Source: a virus. Taken from it: a DNA stretch of 20,242 nt. Each line of letters opens with the position of its first letter. Within the stretch, counting starts at the first letter, position 1. The translations under genes were made by a program, and so were the position numbers. The notes below the pieces were generated by a model. It searched no databases. It was not told the origin of the DNA and saw only the letters and a program-made list of their open reading frames with translations. The stretch is from the IMG/VR virus record IMGVR_UViG_3300048591_000021, positions 1 to 20,242 of that record. One strand, given 5' to 3'. Positions 15,008 through 20,242 of the stretch are shown piece by piece.

Positions 15008-15882
15008 TGAGTACAGAAGCAGAAACACTAAAAGTGGAAGTTAAGGGCGATAAGAGAGCTGGAGAGCTGATTATTCGCGCACCAAACCTAGCTGATATTC
15101 GTGGGGGCCAGAGAGTATATAATTCCACATATAGGGATGCTATTGAAAGCAAGGCCTTTATGCGTATTAAACTGGACGACCTTGCAAAGGAACAGGGTAT
15201 ATGGGATGATACAAAGCAAGCGCGCTATACGGCTATTCGTCAAGAGTTGCTCGATATAGAGAAGAGGCTAGACGAGGGTGGCTTTAAGCTGTCCGAGGGC
15301 AAGGAGATTGCCATTCAGATGATTAAGCTGCGCAATGAGTTAAGGGTACTTATTTCTGACAGAACGGACCTGGATAACAAGAGCGCCGAAGGTCAGGCAG
15401 ATAATGCTAAGTTTAGCTATCTTGCATCTGTTTGTTTGGTGTATAAAGATAATGGGAAGCCATATTATACTGGCCTTGATGATTACCTGAATAATGGGTC
15501 AGATGAGGCTGCTATATGGGGCGCTACGAAGCTTAGCTCGCTGTTATACGGCTTGGATAATAACTTTGAGGCTAAACTACCTGAGTTTAAGTTTTTAAAA
15601 GAATTCGGCTTTGTAGACGAGAAGCTGCGCTTCATAAATAAAGAAGGAAAGCTTGTAGACGTAGAAGGTAGGCTGATTGACGAAGAGGGCAGATTCATCA
15701 ATGAAAAGGGTGAATTTGTGGACAAGACTGGCAACCGTGTTGATAAGGAAGGAAATTACCTTGTCGAGCGTAAGCCGTTCTTGGATGATGATGGCAATCC
15801 CATCGTAAAAGTGGAAGTAAAGACAGAGATAACTTCTGCTTCTGAGCCTGATAAATGGGTAGAAGAGGAAGTGAAAAAGTAG
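15007..15882 (+). CDS. Tail assembly-region protein with heptapeptide repeats
   Basis: 291 residues. Residues 1-200 are helical and charged. From 202 to 264 there is a run of seven-residue units with the shape h-h-[D/N]-x-x-G-x: FVDEKLR, FINKEGK, LVDVEGR, LIDEEGR, FINEKGE, FVDKTGN, RVDKEGN, one degenerate unit, FLDDDGN. The protein ends in an acidic tail. It precedes the tape measure, so a role as assembly chaperone or as a tail protein is plausible. The repeats could form short beta turns. Family unknown. Confidence 0.65.
   Translation: MSTEAETLKVEVKGDKRAGELIIRAPNLADIRGGQRVYNSTYRDAIESKAFMRIKLDDLAKEQGIWDDTKQARYTAIRQELLDIEKRLDEGGFKLSEGKEIAIQMIKLRNELRVLISDRTDLDNKSAEGQADNAKFSYLASVCLVYKDNGKPYYTGLDDYLNNGSDEAAIWGATKLSSLLYGLDNNFEAKLPEFKFLKEFGFVDEKLRFINKEGKLVDVEGRLIDEEGRFINEKGEFVDKTGNRVDKEGNYLVERKPFLDDDGNPIVKVEVKTEITSASEPDKWVEEEVKK
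15610..15798 (+). repeat. Tandem 21-bp protein-coding repeats (heptapeptide)
   Basis: Nine consecutive seven-codon units within the gene at 15007, all in one phase (residues 202-264). The third residue is Asp or Asn in eight of nine and the sixth is Gly in seven. The DNA has diverged, so the repeat is old and held at protein level. Confidence 0.8.
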
Positions 15883-15902
15883 TATATATTCGCGGACAGT
15901 GT

Positions 15903-15957
15903 TAGCTATACGGATAGTGCATAAGTGTTTCTTGTGTCTATTCGTGTAGCTATTTTT
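15903..15957 (+). terminator. Long hairpin with T-run before the tape measure gene
   Basis: A 15-pair stem (two G-U) of TAGCTATACGGATAG (15903-15917) with CTATTCGTGTAGCTA (15938-15952), capped by a further 6-pair stem CATAAG / CTTGTG around TGTTT, then five T at 15953-15957. It has the form of a rho-independent terminator, though AT-rich. Only 35 bases separate it from the TTG start of the tape measure, leaving little room for a new promoter. It may act as a partial terminator or attenuator that lowers tape measure expression, or as an RNA-processing site. Confidence 0.65.
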
Positions 15958-15992
15958 ATAGGTAAAAGGTAAAACCCAGATGGTAAGTAAGA

Positions 15993-18900
15993 TTGGCTAA
16001 GACATTCCAGTTAACAGCACAACTTAATATACAGGCTCCAACTAATCTAAGGCCTGTTATACAAAGCATCCAGCAGCAGCTTGGTAATATTAGGGTTAAT
16101 ATTGATGTAAGGATAGACCCAGCCGCAGCTACTAGGGTTGCCGCCCTTAACACACAGCTTACACAGCTAAGTAGAACTCTTACAGGTATAACTGCTTCCA
16201 CAACCGCTATTCGTGGGTTGTCCACCGCCCTTGGTGGTCTGAGTACAAGTGTCACAGCTACATCTAGGGCTGTTAGTACACAGGCCGCAGCATTTACTAA
16301 AACGAAGAATAGTATACAAGAAGCTCGTACTGAAATAGAAGCCTTTGGTTTCCAGTCAGCCTTGGCTATTAGACGCTTTGCTGCCTTTAGCGTTGGTACC
16401 GCCGGCATCCTTGGTTTAGTTGGTGCATTTAAAAGTGGCATCTCTGAGGCTATAAAGTTCGATAAGGAAATGGTCAGGTTGAGTCAGGTTACTGGCATCA
16501 GCATTCGTGGCCTAAAAGGTATTAATGATGAAATTGGGCGTTTGGCTACTACATTTGGAGTGTCCAGTGCTGGCCTTCTTGATGTGTCTACAACGTTAGC
16601 ACAGGCTGGTTTGACTGCGCGCGAAACCAAGATTGCGCTTGAGGCTTTGGCTAAGTCAGCCCTAGCTCCATCCTTTGATAATCTAAAGGACACTACTGAA
16701 GGTGTTATTGCTTCGATGCGTCAGTTCTCATTGCAAGCTGGCGACGTAGAGAGTGCCCTTGGTTCTATTAATGCTGTGTCTGCTGCTTTTGCTGTTGAAT
16801 CCGCTGACATTATCACAGCTATCCGTACAACTGGTGGTGTGTTCGCCTCAGCTAGTAAGGGTGTGTCTGAAGGTAAAAGAGCCCTAAACGAATTCATTTC
16901 TGTGTTTACGTCTGTTCGTGCAACAACTCGTGAAAGCGCAGAAAGTATCGCTACTGGTTTGCGCACCATCTTTACACGTATCCAGCGCCCGCGTACCATT
17001 GAGTACCTAAAAGAGTTCGGTATTAATCTACAAGACCTTGAGGGTAAGTTCGTAGGCCCATATGAGGCCGTAAAGAGATTAAGCGAAGGATTAAGTCAGC
17101 TAGATACCAGAGACAGCAGGTTCGCCCAGGTTACAGAAGAACTTGGTGGTTATCGCCAGCTTGGTAAGGTTATTCCTGCTATTCAACAGTTTGCCACGGC
17201 ACAACAGGCTTTGCAGGTTGCTACTAGTGGTTCCAACTCATTGAATAAAGACGCCGCTATAGCACAGCAAGCTCTTGCGGTCCAGATTTCTAAGACTAGA
17301 GAAAAGTTCTTAGACTTGGTTCGTTCCTTTGCTCAATCAGCCACATTTAATAATTTGATAAGTGGTACTCTTAAGTTGGCAGATAGCTTTATAGCTATTG
17401 GTAACGCAATACGCCCTATTCTTCCTTATCTAACTATCCTAGCTGGCATCAAACTATCATCAAGCTTGTTTCAGTTTGGAAGTGGATTTGCTGGCGGTAT
17501 AAAGAGAGGTGGTGGAGCAGGCGGTGCAGGTAGCGGTCTTGCTTCCCTTATAACTGGTAATCGTGGATTTGCTACTGGTGGTTTGGTTCCTGGCTACGGT
17601 AATAGTGATTCATATGCTGCTGACCTAACTCCAGGTGAATTCGTTATTCGTAAGAGCGCTGTTAAGGCATTGGGTGTTGACACCCTAGACAGCTTGAACA
17701 AATATGCAAGCGCGGGCCCAGTTAAAGGTCCAACAGCTAAACAGCTTCAAAACGCTAATAATCTAAGTCGTGCCGAATTTTATGCCCTTCCGCCAGCCGA
17801 AAGAGCTAGATTGGCTGCTAATTATTCAGAACCAGTAAAAAGTGGCTTACAGTCAACGTCTTCTGCAAAACGACTGTCTCCAAGAAACCTAACGGTTGAT
17901 GGTCCTTATGGTGGTCTTTTCTTCCAGCTTGGTTCAAAGAGTGGTAATGTAACAACTGGCCCGGTATCTATTAATAGCTCTGAACTATCACAACAGAATC
18001 AGTCGCAGCTTGCTGGTATGTTTCCAAATAACAAGATTGGAAAGATAAGCGGGCAACCATTCCAATTCTATGTTAACAAGCAAAAGGGCGACCAGTTTGA
18101 TAGGCTTGCTGAAGATAGTATGGGCAAGGTCATTGATAACATTCTGGCTACTGCTGGTGGTGCCGATGCAGTTTCTCAGGGAATTGGAAAGCCAATTGGT
18201 GAAGTAAAAGATATTATGAAGAAGCAGATAGGTTTCTCTGCTTTTGCTGGTAATATTTTCGAGGCGTATATTGGTGCTGTGGGTCGTCAGATAAACCCAG
18301 ACCGTGGACGTTCCTTCGATTTCAATCCGGTCAACCCAGAGTTCCAGCAGTTGTTTGGCCCTAATGTAGGTCAGGCTAAATATGCCGATGCTAAACTATC
18401 TGCTACCAGTAAGTCACTACCAAGTATTCTAAAGAAGGCTGTAAGCGCTAAGCTTGCTGGCGCTGGAGACATTATATTCCGTCTTGGCAATGCCAATGTT
18501 GACGCAGTAACATCCAGGTCAAGTAAGATTGAAGAGGCTCTTGGTGACCAGTCTGGTATCCGTAGAACTGGTAGGGCTACTGGTGGACAAGTAGGTTCTG
18601 TAAAATCATTACTGACTCCTGGTGAGTATGTGCTTGGTAAGAGTGCTGTTAAAATGCTTGGACCGGCTACGCTAAATAAACTTAATAATGCTGACCGTGT
18701 TGGGTTTGCAATTGGTGGTCGTGCTGATTATATTCCAGAGGCTCAAAATAGATTTGATGAGGAATATAGAAGGCGTCGTTCATCCAATAGTCAGGCTACC
18801 TTAAAATACGCTGGGCTTTCTCAAGAAATAGCTAGAGCAGAAGTTGCAAACTTGATAGCTGCTAATCCAGGGATGTCTGCAAAAGAAGCGTATAATATAG

Positions 18901-20242
18901 TAAAGCGTGGCTTACCTAAAACCAGTGTTGTTAACAACTCTCTAAGTATTCCTGCCTCACAAGCAAACAGAGAGGCACAAATAAACACTGGCCTTGATGC
19001 TACCATTTTAAGAAGTAATGGAGGCCTTAGATATTCTAAGGCCAACCCAACTGCAATTCCTGGCCAAACAGCATCGGCTACTCCTATAGTTGCTGGATAT
19101 GGTTTTACACCAGAATCGGGTGTTATTCCACCACCAAGCGGTTCTCCAGGTGGGGGCGGTCCTCCAGGTGGGGGTGGGCTTCCAGGTGGGGGTGGAGGAG
19201 GTGGTGGTCCAGTTAATCCATATACTCCAAACAGTAGGGTTCCACGTAGATTTGATAGGCTTCGTTCTCGTATAAGCAATTTTACTTCTGGTGGCAACCT
19301 TGGCTCTAGACTAGCCGCAGCCGGTCCAACTGCTGCATTTATAGCCGCCCCATTAGCTCAACAAGCTATTGGTGGTCCTGCGGGTAGCGCTATTGGTGGT
19401 GGTTTAGCTGCTGGTGCTGCGGCTGGTGCTGTTGGTGGTCCAATAGGTGCAGTATTTGGTGGCGCTATTGGTGCCGTAACATCATTCGCAAACTCAATTA
19501 GAGAAGTAGAATTAGCCAAAGATTTAAAAGATGTGGGAGATGCTGCTACTGGTCTACAAAAGAAATTTGATGAGTTCAATGTTGGTAAAGCTACTAGTCA
19601 AGAATTGAATAACAGTATAGGGGCAGCATCAAGAACCATTAATAGAGATAGGAATAATTCTTTATTTACTGGTGGAACAAGTATTAGAAATTTTGTTGGT
19701 GGAGAAGATAGGCTACGTCAGAGCGATGCTTTTGGTGGTGGTTTATCTGGTGCTATATCTAATAGTTTGTCAAAGAAGTTTGATACTGCTTCTGAAAGAC
19801 AAGCTAAAATTGGTGGTTTTGTTGAGCAACGTCAGTCAGAGCAATTAGTTAATAGGCAGCCGATAGCTGCTGCTGCTGAGGGATTTTTCGCTAAAAGATT
19901 TGGCAGGGCTCAGTTTGGGTCTGGTAACGAAGACTTTAAGAATGATGATGCTGTACGAGCATTGGCATATAGTGGTCCTGACGCCGTAAAGAATAATAAG
20001 GCTTTAAGTGAATTAACTGGCGTTGCTAAAAATGTTAAGGAACGAGAGCTTGGAGAGGCTAGAGTTAAGACTCTTGAAAAAGAATATAAGGCTCTTAAAA
20101 ACCTTCAGGCTAGCTCTGAGGCTGTTACAAAAAACGTAGAAATATTAGCTCAGTCTTTTGATAAAGTATCGGCTGGCGTGGCCAGAACTTTAGCAGAAAG
20201 CGATAAAAGAAGTATAGTAACCGAAGACTTGTTGGGTCAGTC
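15993..20242 (+). CDS. Tail tape measure protein, 3'-partial
   Basis: 1416 codons seen, open at the right edge. It sets tail length and is ejected on infection. TTG (15993) is the only plausible start near the N-terminus (MAKTFQLTAQLNIQAP), because a stop lies at 15984-15986 in frame; its ribosome binding site is weak. Domains: N-terminal coiled region with a hydrophobic segment (about 125-150); a TP901-type tape measure core (about 156-370, FDKEMVRLSQVTGISIRGLK onward); first TPGEFVIRKSAVKALG motif (527-569); a PD-(D/E)XK-like domain (about 700-860) with Glu757, Asp776 and Asp799-Ala-Lys801; second TPGEYVLGKSAVKMLG motif (862-898); a Pro/Gly linker (1046-1073); a Gly/Ala-rich hydrophobic stretch (about 1115-1170). 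It follows the chaperone-position genes as expected. Confidence 0.92.
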   Translation, partial: MAKTFQLTAQLNIQAPTNLRPVIQSIQQQLGNIRVNIDVRIDPAAATRVAALNTQLTQLSRTLTGITASTTAIRGLSTALGGLSTSVTATSRAVSTQAAAFTKTKNSIQEARTEIEAFGFQSALAIRRFAAFSVGTAGILGLVGAFKSGISEAIKFDKEMVRLSQVTGISIRGLKGINDEIGRLATTFGVSSAGLLDVSTTLAQAGLTARETKIALEALAKSALAPSFDNLKDTTEGVIASMRQFSLQAGDVESALGSINAVSAAFAVESADIITAIRTTGGVFASASKGVSEGKRALNEFISVFTSVRATTRESAESIATGLRTIFTRIQRPRTIEYLKEFGINLQDLEGKFVGPYEAVKRLSEGLSQLDTRDSRFAQVTEELGGYRQLGKVIPAIQQFATAQQALQVATSGSNSLNKDAAIAQQALAVQISKTREKFLDLVRSFAQSATFNNLISGTLKLADSFIAIGNAIRPILPYLTILAGIKLSSSLFQFGSGFAGGIKRGGGAGGAGSGLASLITGNRGFATGGLVPGYGNSDSYAADLTPGEFVIRKSAVKALGVDTLDSLNKYASAGPVKGPTAKQLQNANNLSRAEFYALPPAERARLAANYSEPVKSGLQSTSSAKRLSPRNLTVDGPYGGLFFQLGSKSGNVTTGPVSINSSELSQQNQSQLAGMFPNNKIGKISGQPFQFYVNKQKGDQFDRLAEDSMGKVIDNILATAGGADAVSQGIGKPIGEVKDIMKKQIGFSAFAGNIFEAYIGAVGRQINPDRGRSFDFNPVNPEFQQLFGPNVGQAKYADAKLSATSKSLPSILKKAVSAKLAGAGDIIFRLGNANVDAVTSRSSKIEEALGDQSGIRRTGRATGGQVGSVKSLLTPGEYVLGKSAVKMLGPATLNKLNNADRVGFAIGGRADYIPEAQNRFDEEYRRRRSSNSQATLKYAGLSQEIARAEVANLIAANPGMSAKEAYNIVKRGLPKTSVVNNSLSIPASQANREAQINTGLDATILRSNGGLRYSKANPTAIPGQTASATPIVAGYGFTPESGVIPPPSGSPGGGGPPGGGGLPGGGGGGGGPVNPYTPNSRVPRRFDRLRSRISNFTSGGNLGSRLAAAGPTAAFIAAPLAQQAIGGPAGSAIGGGLAAGAAAGAVGGPIGAVFGGAIGAVTSFANSIREVELAKDLKDVGDAATGLQKKFDEFNVGKATSQELNNSIGAASRTINRDRNNSLFTGGTSIRNFVGGEDRLRQSDAFGGGLSGAISNSLSKKFDTASERQAKIGGFVEQRQSEQLVNRQPIAAAAEGFFAKRFGRAQFGSGNEDFKNDDAVRALAYSGPDAVKNNKALSELTGVAKNVKERELGEARVKTLEKEYKALKNLQASSEAVTKNVEILAQSFDKVSAGVARTLAESDKRSIVTEDLLGQ
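18246..18395 (+). other. PD-(D/E)XK nuclease-like core within the tape measure
   Basis: Glu in GNIFEAYIGAV (18261-18263), Asp in SFDFNP (18318-18320) and Asp-Ala-Lys in YADAKLS (18387-18395) match the spacing of the three acids and lysine of a PD-(D/E)XK site. The whole domain covers roughly 18090-18570. Comparable nuclease-like insertions occur in other phage tape measures. Activity is not shown. Confidence 0.55.
19142..19195 (+). repeat. Three 18-bp tandem repeats, Gly/Pro linker coding, G-rich
   Basis: Units TTCTCCAGGTGGGGGCGG, TCCTCCAGGTGGGGGTGG and GCTTCCAGGTGGGGGTGG lie head to tail, encoding SPGGGG, PPGGGG, LPGGGG, then more Gly. They form the linker at residues 1046-1073 of the tape measure. 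Runs of five G, several close together, could fold as a G-quadruplex on the + strand. Confidence 0.85.

Noticed and set aside
14960-15010. -1 programmed frameshift from the 14642 gene into the 15007 gene (lambda G/GT type)
   Set aside because: The frame relation is right, but no slippery heptamer in the correct frame occurs near the overlap (AAAGGGA is present out of phase). The 15007 gene has its own ATG in a TGATG overlap.
15980-16000. ATG at 15980 as the tape measure start
   Set aside because: It is in another frame and meets a stop after six codons; the tape measure frame opens only after 15986.
15956-16441. 161-codon open frame on the - strand
   Set aside because: It lies opposite the start of the tape measure, whose frame is open and shows clear domain patterns. 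The - strand protein resembles no family.
18821-19297. Poly-proline open frame on the - strand
   Set aside because: It is the antisense of the Gly/Pro repeats and flanking tape measure codons, with no ribosome binding site or neighbour support.
1-20242. tRNA genes, CRISPR arrays, insertion sequences, attachment sites
   Set aside because: None was seen on reading either strand. The repeats found are all coding or short inverted repeats.

Overview
The window is part of the virion-assembly (late structural) region of a tailed double-stranded DNA bacteriophage (Caudoviricetes), either as a free phage genome or as a prophage. The evidence is the gene order on the + strand: terminase large subunit, portal, prohead protease with scaffold, decoration protein, major capsid protein, head-tail connectors, tail tube, chaperone-position genes, tape measure. 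No contractile sheath gene lies next to the tail tube, so a long non-contractile (siphovirus-like) tail is the simplest reading, although a sheath could lie outside the window. No host gene, integrase, tRNA or rRNA is visible, and the host cannot be named from this sequence.

Layout. 1-3089: terminase large subunit, open at the left edge. It is interrupted by at least two inteins: the C-terminal tail of one ends at 158, at the expected P-loop (Walker A) position, and a complete one at 453-1625 sits directly behind the Walker B motif. 3137-5332: portal. 5325-5612: small unknown protein. 5612-7162: prohead protease fused to a coiled-coil scaffold, with a probable nested start at 6509 that makes free scaffold. 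7186-7644: decoration-type protein. 7666-8673: major capsid protein, followed by a strong terminator (8697-8728). 8781-11613: head-tail connector, neck and tail-completion genes, tightly packed. 11600-12193 on the - strand: an HNH endonuclease, the only leftward gene, probably a homing element. 12336-13481: tail tube. 13609-15882: three genes in the tail-assembly-chaperone position, the last with a run of seven-residue repeats. 15993 to the right edge: tape measure protein from a TTG start, still open after 1416 codons.

How the genes work together: the terminase drives DNA through the portal into a prohead built from capsid protein on the scaffold and matured by the protease. The decoration protein then stabilises the shell, and the connector and neck proteins close the head and join it to a tail whose length is set by the tape measure and whose tube is the 12336 product.

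Most notable points: two inteins occupy (or, for the first, very probably occupy) both nucleotide-binding motifs of one terminase; the complete intein has an AP2-like DNA-binding domain and a LAGLIDADG nuclease that has lost one catalytic acid; the protease-scaffold gene carries an internal start with a near-copy of the next gene's leader; a PD-(D/E)XK nuclease-like domain lies inside the tape measure between two copies of a 'TPGEfV' motif; a similar leader element precedes the portal and connector genes; and a long hairpin ending in a T-run lies just before the tape measure. All functional names rest on reading motifs and gene order by eye; no database search was run.
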